Positions 53,494-62,740 of a stretch of DNA of 64,000 bases are shown here, piece by piece. A program made the position numbers and the translations under genes. Source of the DNA: Phycisphaerales bacterium UBA2402 (GTDB taxonomy: Bacteria; Planctomycetota; Phycisphaerae; Phycisphaerales; UBA1924); NCBI GenBank assembly GCA_002343715.1, contig DDSA01000208.1:29147-93146 (forward strand). The letters run 5' to 3'. How positions within the stretch are numbered: the first letter of the stretch is position 1; every line of letters begins with the position of its first letter. The notes beneath the pieces are model-generated. The model saw only the letters and a program-made list of their open reading frames with translations. It made no database searches and was not told where the DNA came from.

Positions 53494-55701
53494 ATGCTCG
53501 GACTGGTCAGGCCCGACATCACCTCCTCGTTCAGCGACCTGTGGTACCGCGTCGGGCCCGCCTCGCCGCGGCTCTCGCCGCACGCACGCATCACACAGCA
53601 GCGCACAGGCCGCGATGCGGTCTACATCGTAGAAGATCCCGCGGGCGGAGACTTCTACCGCCTGAGCGCCGCGGCGTACTTCTTTGTCGGCCTGCTCGAC
53701 GGCCGCCGCACCGTGAACGACGCCTGGGACGCGTGCAACGCCCAACTCGGCGACAGCGCCCCCACCCAGCGAGAGTGCATCGATCTGCTCAGCAAACTCC
53801 AGTATTTCGGGCTGCTGGCCGGGGACATGCCGTTGGCCGCCGATATGATCGAACGCCGCCACCGCGATGCGGCCCGCAAGAGGCGGCGGCGGCGTACCGG
53901 CTCGGGCATGTCGCTGGTCATCCCGCTCTACAACCCCGAACGTCTCCTGGAGCGATCCCGGCACCTCTTCGCTCCGGCGTTCACGGTGTGGGGGTTCTCG
54001 CTCTGGCTGGGGATTGTGCTTGTCGCGCTCGGTTACGCGTTCGTCAACCGCGCGGCCCTCTTCAGCAGTCTCAACGGCGTGCTCGACCCGTCCAACCTGC
54101 TCGCCATCTCCGTGGTCTTCATCATCCTTCGCGCGTGGCACGAGTTCGGCCACGGCGCGGCATGCAAGGCCATGGGCGGGCGCTGCACCGAGATGGGCCT
54201 CATGCTCGTGGCCTTTGTCCTCCCCTTCCCCTACTGCGACACCTCCAGCGCCTGGCGCTTCCCCGAGGTGCGCAAGCGCGTGATCGTCTCCGCGGGGGGC
54301 ATGTACTTCGAGACGTTCCTCGCCGCCATCGCGACCATCGTCTGGGCGCACACCTCCGACGAGGCCCACACCGTCCGCACGCTCGCGTACAACGTCATGT
54401 TCATCTCGGGCGTCACCACGCTCCTGTTCAACGCCAACCCCCTCATGCGGTACGACGGGTATTACATCCTGTCCGACCTGACCGGCACGCCGAACCTCGC
54501 CCAGCGCGGCGCGGAGTTGACGAAGTTCCTGCTGAACCGGCACATCTTCAAAGCCGCATCGGCGAAGCCGCCCTCCGTCCGAGATCCCGCCGAGTTCTGG
54601 CTACTTCTCACCTACAACCTGCTCGCCTTCCCGTACCGCCTGTTCATCAGTTTCGGGATCGTCCTGTTTCTCTGGAGCGATGAACGCTCCTTCACGCTCG
54701 GCGCGGTGCTCGCCGTCGCCGCCGCCGCGGTCTGGATCGTCTGGCCGCTGCTGCGTGCGATCGGGTTCCTCGCCGTCTCTCCGCAACTCCTCGGACGACG
54801 GGCGCGGGCCGTGTGCATCTGCGCCGGCGCGGCGGGCATCGTCTTGCTCCCGCTCGGAATCGTCCCCGTCCCAAGCGCCGCGTACGCACCGGGCGTGCTC
54901 GAAGCGCGACAGCGCGAGCCGATCCGCCCGCTCGAGGACGGCTTCATCAGCGCCGTGCTGGTCGAAGAGGGGGATCGAGTTGAGGCCGGCCAGACCATCG
55001 CCACGCTGAGCAACCCGGGGATCATCGCCGACCTCGCCAGGGCCGAGGCGGACTTCGGCAAGGCCCAATCCTTCAGCCACATCGCCGCGAGCGGACTGCC
55101 CGGCGAGCAGGCCATCGCTCGGATCAGACTCGAGCAGGCCGCCAAGTCGCTCGAACGGGCGAGGGCTCGTGCCGATGGGCTTTCCATCCGGGCCGGCGGG
55201 CCGGGCATCATCGCACCCGCGCCGTTCGCATCGCGCCGACTCCGCGACCTTCCCGGATACTTCGTGACACGCGGAACGCTGCTGGGTCTCATCGCTTCCA
55301 CCGATGACCTGGTGCTCCGCGCTGTCGTGGGTGACAGGGACCACGCGTTCATTTTCGACAACCGCTCCGCCCCCCCCACCGCCTCGCTCAGGGTCAGAGG
55401 CGATGCCGGATCGGTCGTCCCCGCCGAGATCACACGAGTTGTTCCCGTCGGATCCCGAGAACTGGCCGATGCTTCCCTCTCCACCGATGCGGGGGGCAAC
55501 ATCGTGCTTGATCCGCGAGACCCGGAGCGACGTACCACTCTCACGCCCCAGTTCCTCGTTGAACTGCGGCCGCGGACCCTCTCACCCGCCTGGCAGCCCG
55601 GACTCCGAGGCAACGTGCGCTTCGAGTTGCCCCACCGCCCACTTCTCTCCCAGTGGTGGCGGCGGTTCCAGCAGTACGTGGACGACCGTGTGAGGGCATG
55701 A
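53494..55701 (+). CDS. PqqD-like / M50 site-2 protease / HlyD fusion protein
   Basis: 735 residues. Residues about 40-110 resemble a PqqD/RRE-type peptide-binding domain (YRLSAAAYFFVGLLDGRRTVNDAWDAC). A membrane zinc protease of family M50 follows, with HEFGH (His216, Glu217, His220), the second zinc site in NPLMRYDGYYILSDL, and about eight helices. The C-terminal third is HlyD-like (LEARQREPIRPLEDGFISAVLVEEGDRVEAGQTIATL). The combination is like the transporters that process and export modified peptides, but here on one chain. The gene starts one base past the previous stop and ends in an ATGA overlap with the SecA paralogue. Confidence 0.9.
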   Translation: MLGLVRPDITSSFSDLWYRVGPASPRLSPHARITQQRTGRDAVYIVEDPAGGDFYRLSAAAYFFVGLLDGRRTVNDAWDACNAQLGDSAPTQRECIDLLSKLQYFGLLAGDMPLAADMIERRHRDAARKRRRRRTGSGMSLVIPLYNPERLLERSRHLFAPAFTVWGFSLWLGIVLVALGYAFVNRAALFSSLNGVLDPSNLLAISVVFIILRAWHEFGHGAACKAMGGRCTEMGLMLVAFVLPFPYCDTSSAWRFPEVRKRVIVSAGGMYFETFLAAIATIVWAHTSDEAHTVRTLAYNVMFISGVTTLLFNANPLMRYDGYYILSDLTGTPNLAQRGAELTKFLLNRHIFKAASAKPPSVRDPAEFWLLLTYNLLAFPYRLFISFGIVLFLWSDERSFTLGAVLAVAAAAVWIVWPLLRAIGFLAVSPQLLGRRARAVCICAGAAGIVLLPLGIVPVPSAAYAPGVLEARQREPIRPLEDGFISAVLVEEGDRVEAGQTIATLSNPGIIADLARAEADFGKAQSFSHIAASGLPGEQAIARIRLEQAAKSLERARARADGLSIRAGGPGIIAPAPFASRRLRDLPGYFVTRGTLLGLIASTDDLVLRAVVGDRDHAFIFDNRSAPPTASLRVRGDAGSVVPAEITRVVPVGSRELADASLSTDAGGNIVLDPRDPERRTTLTPQFLVELRPRTLSPAWQPGLRGNVRFELPHRPLLSQWWRRFQQYVDDRVRA

Positions 55702-57737
55702 ACACCGCACGACCCAACATCTCTCCGGTCGCGTGGCTCCAATCCGCGGCGTCCAACAACGACAGGCTCTGGCCCGCGCTCGCACGCCCGTGGAAACGCC
55801 GGCCGACGGCAACGGGTTTTGACCTGCTCGGCGAGCGTTTCGGTGCCTATCGCGCATCCCGAGCCGCGAAACGTCTTCCGTGGTTGCAGGCCCTCGCCAT
55901 CATCGACCGTGCGGCGGAACTACGGCATCATTCCGAGGCTGCACTCGATGAAAACATCGCGCAAGCCCGTCAAGCGTCCATCGTTTCAAGGGATGATCCG
56001 GAAACGCTCGCCCTCGCTTTCTCGGTCGGGTACGAAGTGATCCGTCGTGAGATCGGGCTTTCGCTCCACCCGGAGCAAGTCCTCGGCGCGATCGTGCTTG
56101 CCCAGGGGGCGTGCGCCGAACTCGCCACCGGCGAGGGCAAGACCGTCACCGCGATCCTGCCCGCGGCGATCGACGGATGGAGCGGAAGAGGCGTCCACAT
56201 CATCACCGTCAACGATTACCTCGCCCGGCGCGATGCCCAAACCACCGAACCGGCCTACCGCCGCATGGGCCTCAGCGTCGGCGTCATCCAGGAGACGACA
56301 TCCAACGAAGGCCGGCGAAGGGCGTACGCCGCGGACATCACGTTCGCCGCGGACAAGCAGGTTATCTTCGACCATCTGCGCGACCGGCTGGCATCCCCGC
56401 TTGAAACCCGTCTCTCGGGCCTGCTGCTCGACACGCTCGCACCCGCCGGCCCGGGCGCGCCGGGAGCATCCTGGATCGACCGCGTGGTGCAGCGCGGACT
56501 GCACTCGGCGATCGTGGACGAGGCGGACAGCGTTCTCATCGATGAGGCCGTCACTCCCGCGATCATTGCCCAGCCCGTCCCCGGCGGCGAGCAGGTCAGT
56601 CGCCACTTTGTGCTCGCCGCGGAACTGGCCAGAACGTTCACACCCGGCGTTGAGTACCTGGCCGATCATCGGCTGCGACGGGTGACAATCACCGATGCGG
56701 GTCGGGCCAGGCTCGCAGAGACCGCCAGGGCGCTCCCGGCATTCTGGGCCGGACCTCGCCGACGCGAGGAACTCATGCTCCAGGCCTTGACCGCGCGCGA
56801 ACTCTACCAGCGGGGCGTGGATTACATCGTGAACGACAAGCAGGAAGTCCTGATCGTGGACCGCTCCACCGGGCGCGTGCTGCCGGGGCGGCAATGGCAA
56901 CTGGGCCTGCACCAGTCGGTCGAGGCAAAGGAAGGCGTCCCCATCAAGGCCGAGAACCTCGTGGCGGCTCGCACCAGTTATCAGGGATTCTTCCAGCGCT
57001 ACCGCCGACTCGCGGGTATGACGGGCACCGCCCGCGAGGTCGCCCCTGAACTGTGGCGGTGGTACCGCCTGCCCGTGGTGCGCATCCCCACGCACAAGCC
57101 CGTCATCCGCACCAACGCCCCCGACAAGGTCTTCGACACAGAGGAGGCGAAGATGGCCGCCGCGGCCCGTCGCGCCGCAGAGGCCCACCGCCAAGGTCGC
57201 CCCGTGCTCGTGGGGACTTGGAGCGTGCTCGCTTCTGAACGCATCGGGCGGATGCTGCTCGAGCAGGGAATCGAGGCGAACGTCCTCAACGCGACCCGAG
57301 AAGCCGAGGAGGCAGCGATGATCGAACGGGCGGGCAACCCCGGCGCGATCACCGTGGCGACCAACATGGCCGGCCGAGGCACCGACATTCGACTGACGAA
57401 AGAATCGCGCGAAGCGGGCGGCCTGCTCGTCATCGCCACCGAGCGGCACGACGAAAAACGCGTGGACCGGCAACTGGCCGGCCGCGCGGGGCGGCAGGGC
57501 GATCCGGGAGGTGTCGAAGTCTTCACCTCGCTCGAAGACCACCTGATCGCCGAGTCCGGACTGCGACCGTTGGTGTGGCTGGTCCGGCGGTCATCCGGGC
57601 CGGTACGGCGATTCGCGGCACGGGTGTTATGGTCGATGGCGCAAACGACCGCCGGCCGCCGGTGGGCCGTGGTTCGTGGCGAAGTCTCGAAATCCGATGC
57701 CTGGCTCGATATGGCGATGCACTGGCGCACGCGTTGA
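55698..57737 (+). CDS. Short SecA paralogue (SecA2-like)
   Basis: 679 residues, against about 850-900 for housekeeping SecA. It keeps the motor: Walker A GEGKT (145-149), ITVNDYLARRDA, VDEADSVLIDEA (near 273), the preprotein cross-linking domain (YLADHRLRRVTITDAGR, VDRSTGRVLPGRQW), MTGTA, ATNMAGRGTDIRL and LAGRAGRQGDPG. The C-terminal helical wing/scaffold is truncated and the zinc-binding tail is missing. ATG 55698 overlaps the M50 stop as ATGA. With these neighbours it probably energises a dedicated export path rather than general Sec transport. It could also work with SecYEG as an accessory motor. Confidence 0.9.
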   Translation: MNTARPNISPVAWLQSAASNNDRLWPALARPWKRRPTATGFDLLGERFGAYRASRAAKRLPWLQALAIIDRAAELRHHSEAALDENIAQARQASIVSRDDPETLALAFSVGYEVIRREIGLSLHPEQVLGAIVLAQGACAELATGEGKTVTAILPAAIDGWSGRGVHIITVNDYLARRDAQTTEPAYRRMGLSVGVIQETTSNEGRRRAYAADITFAADKQVIFDHLRDRLASPLETRLSGLLLDTLAPAGPGAPGASWIDRVVQRGLHSAIVDEADSVLIDEAVTPAIIAQPVPGGEQVSRHFVLAAELARTFTPGVEYLADHRLRRVTITDAGRARLAETARALPAFWAGPRRREELMLQALTARELYQRGVDYIVNDKQEVLIVDRSTGRVLPGRQWQLGLHQSVEAKEGVPIKAENLVAARTSYQGFFQRYRRLAGMTGTAREVAPELWRWYRLPVVRIPTHKPVIRTNAPDKVFDTEEAKMAAAARRAAEAHRQGRPVLVGTWSVLASERIGRMLLEQGIEANVLNATREAEEAAMIERAGNPGAITVATNMAGRGTDIRLTKESREAGGLLVIATERHDEKRVDRQLAGRAGRQGDPGGVEVFTSLEDHLIAESGLRPLVWLVRRSSGPVRRFAARVLWSMAQTTAGRRWAVVRGEVSKSDAWLDMAMHWRTR

Positions 57738-57758
57738 ACCGCACGTCCACAACGGCCT

Positions 57759-58787
57759 TTACCTCCACGCGGGGGATTCCGCGGGGTGCAGTTCCTTCCA
57801 CAACCTTTCCAATAGTTCACCCAAACCCATCCTCGCAGCGCCGCTGATGACCAGGACATCCTTGTCCGCACGGAGGCCCAGTTCGCGACAGAGCCTGTTG
57901 ACAACCGCCGCGGCTTCCGCCGGATCGGTGAAGAGGTCGAGTTTGTTCAGAACGATGATCTCACGCTTCTCCGCGAGGTGGCTCGAATAACCGGCCAGTT
58001 CGCCCCTGACCACGCGGTAGTTCTCCGCCGGGTCACTGCCGTCTTCCGGTTGGGCGTCAAGGAGGTGAAGCAGGATCCGCGTCCGCTCGATGTGTCGGAG
58101 AAAGTCGTGCCCCAGCCCCGCGCCCTGCGCGGCGCCCTCGATCAGGCCGGGAATATCGGCCAGCACGATCCGCCGAGAGAGATCAAGTTCGGCAACACCC
58201 AGCTGGGGTGAGAGCGTCGTGAAAGGGTAGTTGGCGATCTTCGGAGTCGCCGCCGTCAACGCGGCCAGAAGCGTGCTTTTACCCGCGTTGGGTTTGCCGA
58301 CGATGCCGACATCCGCGATCAGTTTGAGTTCGAGACGCAGGCGTCGTTCCTCGCCCGGCTCGCCTGGCTCCGCCGTGCGGGGAGTCTGATGCGTCGAGGT
58401 CTTGAAGTGCTCGTTGCCCCACCCGCCGCGGCCTCCCTTGGCGATGACAAATCGTTCACCCGCCTTCAAATCATGGATGAGTTCGCCGCTGTCTGCATCA
58501 AACACCAGTGTGCCCGGAGGCAGGGGGATCAGCAAATCCTCCCCCGCCGCGCCGCTGCACTGCTTGGCCCCGCCCCCCTCACCGTTCTTCGCCGCCCAGA
58601 CCCGCTGGAAGCGCAGGTCATACAGCGTGCTCATCCCCTCTTCGGCGACGAAGAGAACGCAACCGCCATCCCCTCCGTTGCCGCCGTTTGGCCCGCCCTT
58701 GGGTTCGTACTTCTCGCGCCGGAACGATACCTTGCCGTTCCCTCCCGAACCCGCGCGAACCGTGATGATTGCCTGATCGACGAACAC
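57759..58787 (-). CDS. obgE: GTPase Obg/CgtA
   Basis: 342 residues. The N-terminal glycine-rich Obg fold is clear (FVDQAIITVRAGSGGNGKVSFRREKYEPKGGPNGGNGGDGG). The GTPase has GKPNAGKST as G1, ADIPGLIEGA as G3 and NKLDL as G4. It acts in late assembly of the large ribosomal subunit and in growth control. It starts at GTG. It is convergent with the SecA-like gene. The usual rpmA/rplU partners are a few kb away rather than adjacent. Confidence 0.96.
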   Translation of the reverse strand: MFVDQAIITVRAGSGGNGKVSFRREKYEPKGGPNGGNGGDGGCVLFVAEEGMSTLYDLRFQRVWAAKNGEGGGAKQCSGAAGEDLLIPLPPGTLVFDADSGELIHDLKAGERFVIAKGGRGGWGNEHFKTSTHQTPRTAEPGEPGEERRLRLELKLIADVGIVGKPNAGKSTLLAALTAATPKIANYPFTTLSPQLGVAELDLSRRIVLADIPGLIEGAAQGAGLGHDFLRHIERTRILLHLLDAQPEDGSDPAENYRVVRGELAGYSSHLAEKREIIVLNKLDLFTDPAEAAAVVNRLCRELGLRADKDVLVISGAARMGLGELLERLWKELHPAESPAWR

Positions 58788-58822
58788 GCGGAAGGGTAGG
58801 GACCGCGCCGCCCGATCGCTCG

Positions 58823-59197
58823 CTACGCCGCGCGAGCCAACTGACCGCTCGTGATCCTCGTGAAGAGTCGCTCACGATCGACCGCGTGCGCGAAACGAGT
58901 GAATGTCGCCGCCATCCGCACCGGACCCGGTTCGCTGTCGTCGATCCAGACGATGTTGCCGAAGGCCCGGACGGTCCTGGCGGACTCATCGTCCTTGCCG
59001 GGGAACTCGAACTTGATCTCCACCGCTGTGCCCAGGTCGATTGGCTGATCCAACTCGAACTGCACCCCCCCTTCGCTTACATCGTAACAATGACCCTCAC
59101 GCTCCTGGCGAGCGCCGAGGCGAACCGTCACAGGCGTATACATCGGGGGCAGTACAAACCGCTCATGACGCCGCCGGTTGAAGGTGCTTCCCACCAC
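58823..59197 (-). CDS. PilZ-domain c-di-GMP-binding protein
   Basis: About 125 residues consisting of one PilZ domain. Both signature motifs are present: RRRHER (the RxxxR arm) and DVSEGGVQFEL (the D/NxSxxG motif). It should bind cyclic di-GMP and could control exopolysaccharide or motility. The start is set by GAGGAG six bases ahead of GTG 59197; an ATG one codon pair earlier has no spacing to that sequence. It lies 36 bases before obgE on the same strand. Confidence 0.88.
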   Translation of the reverse strand: MVGSTFNRRRHERFVLPPMYTPVTVRLGARQEREGHCYDVSEGGVQFELDQPIDLGTAVEIKFEFPGKDDESARTVRAFGNIVWIDDSEPGPVRMAATFTRFAHAVDRERLFTRITSGQLARAA

Positions 59198-59371
59198 GCC
59201 CATCTCCTCAACTGTTGTGCTCGTTGAACCGGCCTTGAAGGCCGACCGACCACTGATATCGGGCAAACAGATGAGGGCAATCACTGATTCGGGGTCGCTG
59301 CGCGCGAGCGGCAAAGTAGCCGGAACACGCGGCCGATAACGCAAATCGACGGCAGTGACGGTTCGGTAGTC

Positions 59372-59827
59372 CTACGCCGTGGCGGTCGGAACCGCGGGAC
59401 GCTCTACAACTTGAATGCTCAGGTCGCCCAGAGGCACCCCGAGTCGGGTTTCAATCTCATTAACGACATTGCGATCAAGGCCGGCGAAAAGCCGACGACT
59501 CAGTTCGATCGGCACGTCCAGCATCCGACCGTCCCGGGTTGACACATGAACGTGGGGGGAGACATCGGCGTCGTACCGGCATGGACCCGCACCCATCGAG
59601 GTCGGCAGTTTTCTGCACAGGCCGCAATCGACCAGGGCATCGAGCGTGTTGTACACCGTGGCGAGGCTCAATCCCTCATCCTTCGCGCGCACCATCTGGT
59701 AGATCTCGTCGGCGGTCGGATGCGACATCGTCGAGGCCAGCGCAGAATACACCAACTCGCGTTGCCTCGTGTGTCTCAGGCCCTTGCCCCGGAACAACTC
59801 GCGAAAGTTCAGGTCTTCGTAGTTCAT
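59372..59827 (-). CDS. Fur-family regulator
   Basis: 151 residues. The winged helix is clear (LRHTRQRELVYSALASTMSHPTADEIYQMVRAKDEGLSLATVYNTLDALVDCGLCRKL). The dimerisation half has HVHVSTRDGRML and then a shortened end. The two CxxC pairs that bind structural zinc in most Fur/PerR proteins are absent. It probably senses a metal or oxidative stress (PerR- or Irr-like), but the ligand cannot be named. Confidence 0.88.
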   Translation of the reverse strand: MNYEDLNFRELFRGKGLRHTRQRELVYSALASTMSHPTADEIYQMVRAKDEGLSLATVYNTLDALVDCGLCRKLPTSMGAGPCRYDADVSPHVHVSTRDGRMLDVPIELSRRLFAGLDRNVVNEIETRLGVPLGDLSIQVVERPAVPTATA

Positions 59828-60176
59828 GGATCACTGGAACGAGCATCGCGGCCATCCACGATGTGCCCTCCCTTTCTCTTGATTGTGCGGCTCTCGGTAT
59901 GCTCCGCGTCACACGACGGCATATCGAGACTGCACTCCCACACGGACTCAATAGTATTGCGGGGTGGAATCCCCAAATCGACTGCCAAACAAGCCCCTTC
60001 CCTCGGTGGGGAGGTGGGATGTCGTCGGATTTTCATGATTCGTGCGTTCCTGATTCGCGCGTGCTGAGCACAGTCAGAATCTCCCCCGAATCAGTGAATC
60101 TGGGTGCGTAATGAAGAACCCTGAACCGGAGAAGCGACACCGTATCAACTCCGCCCCGTGACACCATCGAACTCTT
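59828..60176. other. Intergenic gap, no recognisable gene
   Basis: About 350 bases between a sigma-factor stop and the Fur start on the same strand. Frames here are short and look like shadows. The Fur promoter is expected here but I see no clear -35/-10 pair or Fur-box palindrome. Confidence 0.5.
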
Positions 60177-60950
60177 TTACACCTCTGAAGCTCCCGAGGA
60201 TCGTCCACGGGCGCGGGTGGAATTTGCCTCGCCGGACCCGGAACGTCGAGCATGAGAAACCTCACGCGGCACCGACGGTGCCAGCAGTTCTCTCAACCGT
60301 TCGATGGCTTCGGCGTGCCGACGCGATACGGTGGATTTATTCTTCCCCAGCGCGGCCCCGACTTCGGACATGCTCTTGCCTTCAAGATACAACATGCGGA
60401 TCAACTGTCCGTGATCGGACGGGAGGGCCGCGACCGCTCGGGTGAGCCGTGTTGTCGTTTCCTCACGAAGCGTGCTGTATTCCGGGGCCGGGTGATGATC
60501 GGCCGGGTCCTCGCGCGGCGCCTGGCCCTCACGAAGATTGGAGAGCAGGAAAACCGCGCCGAGCCGATCCACCGCCGCGGTGAGTTGCCTGGCCAGAAAC
60601 TCGGGATCATCCGAGGCTTCCGCGGCGGAAGCGGTCAATTCCAGAACGTCGTTGGTGTTGGCCTGTTCCTGCACGCTCTTCCTGGCGGCCGGCGGCAACC
60701 AGGTCATCTTCCGCAGCCCATCAAAGATCGCCCCGCGAATCCGGTAATGGGCGAATGTGGTAAAGGAAACACCGCGCGAAGGATCAAACTGCCTGGCGGC
60801 CTCCACGAGCCCGACCTGCCCGAAGGCGACCAGTTCCTCGTAATCCGCGTGCGAGGGAAGTGTCTTGGCGATGTTGCGCGCCAGCGCCCTGACATAGGGC
60901 TGCTGCTCCACGATGAGACGGTCCTTCGAGTTTGGCCGTGGAAGTGTCAC
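60177..60950 (-). CDS. RNA polymerase sigma factor, sigma-70 group 3 (FliA/SigB-like)
   Basis: About 258 residues. Region 2 is clear (DYEELVAFGQVGLVEAARQFDPSRGVSFTTFAHYRIRGAIFDGLR), with region 3 shortened and region 4 as LYLEGKSMSEVGAALGKNKSTVSRRHAEAIERLREL. The IRGAIFDGLR end of region 2 is typical of group 3 sigma factors (flagellar or general stress). GTG 60950 forms a GTGA overlap with the FHA gene, so the two are coupled. The C-terminal 35 residues are Arg/Ser-rich. The target regulon is unknown; no anti-sigma factor is adjacent. Confidence 0.9.
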   Translation of the reverse strand: MTLPRPNSKDRLIVEQQPYVRALARNIAKTLPSHADYEELVAFGQVGLVEAARQFDPSRGVSFTTFAHYRIRGAIFDGLRKMTWLPPAARKSVQEQANTNDVLELTASAAEASDDPEFLARQLTAAVDRLGAVFLLSNLREGQAPREDPADHHPAPEYSTLREETTTRLTRAVAALPSDHGQLIRMLYLEGKSMSEVGAALGKNKSTVSRRHAEAIERLRELLAPSVPREVSHARRSGSGEANSTRARGRSSGASEV

Positions 60951-61504
60951 AGTCTGAGCAGGAGCATAATCACCGCAAGACAGCAAATCGAGAGTACCGA
61001 CAGCGCGATGATCTTGGCGTTCTCCTCCCAGCGGGACGGTGGCGGAGCGGGTGCCGGGGCGGGACGTACCGGCCTGCGTATCTCTTCCGGCACCGCATTA
61101 GGCGCGGGTTCAGAAGGGAAAGATTCACGGACCCGCTTCGGCACGGGCCGGACGAGTACGTCCCAGTAACAGACATACCGGATTGTCGAACCTGCAAGTT
61201 CCAGCACGTCCCCGTGCGCCAGTTCGCTGGGGCCGGCGAGGGGTACACCATTGAGTATCACACCGCCGGGGGAACGAAGATCTTCGACCAACAATCGACC
61301 ACGATGTCGAAAAAAACGCGCGTGCCGCTCGCCCGCTGGTCCAGGCAGAACAATACCACAGCCTTCCCCGCTGCCTACCAAGACTTCGTCACCGTCATTC
61401 TCGGGCACACGGTGGGTCGCATAGCCCGAGCAGCCTTCACGCGATAAGGTGACTTGAAACTCGGGTGCCGTCCAGACCGGACGTTCGCCAGGCACGATGC
61501 TCAC
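60947..61504 (-). CDS. FHA-domain protein with C-terminal membrane anchor
   Basis: About 185 residues. A forkhead-associated domain (EVLVGSGEGCGIVLPGPAGERHARFFRHRGRLLVEDLRSPGGVILNG) binds phospho-threonine peptides; the usual S-x-x-H is ERHARF here. A Pro-rich linker and one C-terminal membrane helix (IIALSVLSICCLAVIMLLLRL) follow. GGAGGGG just ahead of GTG 61504 is the reason for this start; ATG 61609 has no such site and lies beside a terminator. It overlaps the sigma-factor gene by GTGA, suggesting a signalling pair. Confidence 0.78.
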   Translation of the reverse strand: MSIVPGERPVWTAPEFQVTLSREGCSGYATHRVPENDGDEVLVGSGEGCGIVLPGPAGERHARFFRHRGRLLVEDLRSPGGVILNGVPLAGPSELAHGDVLELAGSTIRYVCYWDVLVRPVPKRVRESFPSEPAPNAVPEEIRRPVRPAPAPAPPPSRWEENAKIIALSVLSICCLAVIMLLLRL

Positions 61505-61620
61505 GAGGCCCCTCCGCACCCGCGCCCGATCATTAGGGACTGGTCGTACTCCTTCTTCATTTCGATGAAGACGGTAGGATTCATCCACCCGATCGAGCGC
61601 CGCGGCCATCGGATCGATGA

Positions 61621-61646
61621 AACAAAAACCCGCCTCCGCGGCGGGT
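61621..61646 (-). terminator. Rho-independent terminator after rpmA
   Basis: On the minus strand, ACCCGCC pairs with GGCGGGT around a five-base loop and is followed by TTTTTGTT. It lies 28 bases past the bL27 stop. Confidence 0.88.
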
Positions 61647-61673
61647 CAAGAACTCACTGATCGGTGCTGATTA

Positions 61674-61949
61674 TCAGTTACGGAGCCACTTGGGACAATC
61701 GGCTTGAGGATCCGACGGTGTCACGTGCACATGACGACCACGGAAGACAACAGTGCCATTCGCTACGGAGTAGAGCGTGTCGTCCTTGCCTCGCTGCACG
61801 TTGAAGCCGGGCAGGAACGGCGTTCCGACCTGACGAACGATGATCGATCCTTCTTGCGCGATCTCGCCACCATACAACTTCACGCCGCGGTATTGCGGGT
61901 TGCTGTCGCGACCGTTCTTGGTTGAACCTTGACCCTTCTTGTGTGCCAT
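61674..61949 (-). CDS. rpmA: Ribosomal protein bL27
   Basis: 91 residues with the full bL27 pattern: [19 protein letters not shown] at the start, [27 protein letters not shown] and HVHV. The mature N-terminus reaches toward the peptidyl-transferase centre. ATG 61949 gives the standard start; the upstream in-frame extension is not part of the family. rplU, its usual partner, is not adjacent. A terminator follows directly. Confidence 0.97.
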   Translation of the reverse strand: MAHKKGQGSTKNGRDSNPQYRGVKLYGGEIAQEGSIIVRQVGTPFLPGFNVQRGKDDTLYSVANGTVVFRGRHVHVTPSDPQADCPKWLRN

Positions 61950-62092
61950 GACAACGAACCTTTCAATCTGGATATTCGGCGATCTTCGCCGGGCCAAAAT
62001 GATAGCGGAAGAAACCCGTCGTGTCTACTTCGCGCTCTGCCAGAAGGATTTTGTAAGGGCTGCGGGACGGTGACTGCAGCCGATGCGACGAA

Positions 62093-62740
62093 CTACCTCA
62101 TGATCCATCGTTCTTCGATCATCCGGAGCGGATTCGCATTCATCCCGCGCAGTTCGCCCGCCGCCTCGAACCGTAGCATGAATGACTTTCGCAGCGTTCG
62201 AGTCGCCGGCTTCTTTGTTTTGGGATCGATGACGGGAACGACCTTGGTTTCGCCGCTGAAGCCAGATGCGTAGATGGTCAGCTCCTCCGGCTGAAGATTT
62301 GATGCGGGCCAGATGACCAACCCTTCCTTGGAGTTTTCTTCGCCGGTGAGTAAGGTCCCAACGATGCCGATTTGATCCAGCAGTTCAGGGTTCTCCAGGC
62401 TTGACCAGATCTGTCGGGCCACATCCGGGGGTACATCACGACCGCCGCGAGCGCAATCACCTTCGTTGCTGCAGAGATCGAAGATCGGTGCGAAGAGCAG
62501 ATCCCCCGGAGATGTGTTCGTCACCCGATACGTGAAGTAAAAATACGAGCGAAGCCCGACTCCAGGGGATTCCACCGCCGTCACCCGAAGCGGTCCCGGC
62601 TGAATCGCCAACTGCCACCGACGAGGAATGACGTCAGGCTCCGGAGCAAGTCCGAGTGTGGCTGCCGTTCCGAACAGCAGCACGATAAACCCGACCACAC
62701 GGGGAAGGCGGTGCAGCAACGTCATAGTTGGGTTCAGCAT
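62093..62740 (-). CDS. Secreted protein of unknown function
   Basis: About 215 residues. The N-terminus is a signal peptide (LPRVVGFIVLLFGTAATLGLA), followed by a beta-rich domain (RSYFYFTYRVTNTSPGDLLFAPIFDLC, KEGLVIWPASNLQPEELTIYASG). ATG 62740 or ATG 62725 gives a good signal peptide; the longer frame does not. I do not recognise a family. Confidence 0.7.
   Translation of the reverse strand: MLNPTMTLLHRLPRVVGFIVLLFGTAATLGLAPEPDVIPRRWQLAIQPGPLRVTAVESPGVGLRSYFYFTYRVTNTSPGDLLFAPIFDLCSNEGDCARGGRDVPPDVARQIWSSLENPELLDQIGIVGTLLTGEENSKEGLVIWPASNLQPEELTIYASGFSGETKVVPVIDPKTKKPATRTLRKSFMLRFEAAGELRGMNANPLRMIEERWIMR

Noticed and set aside
55986..57542. 518-residue minus-strand frame opposite the SecA paralogue
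   Set aside because: Antisense shadow of a clear SecA motor; no family features.
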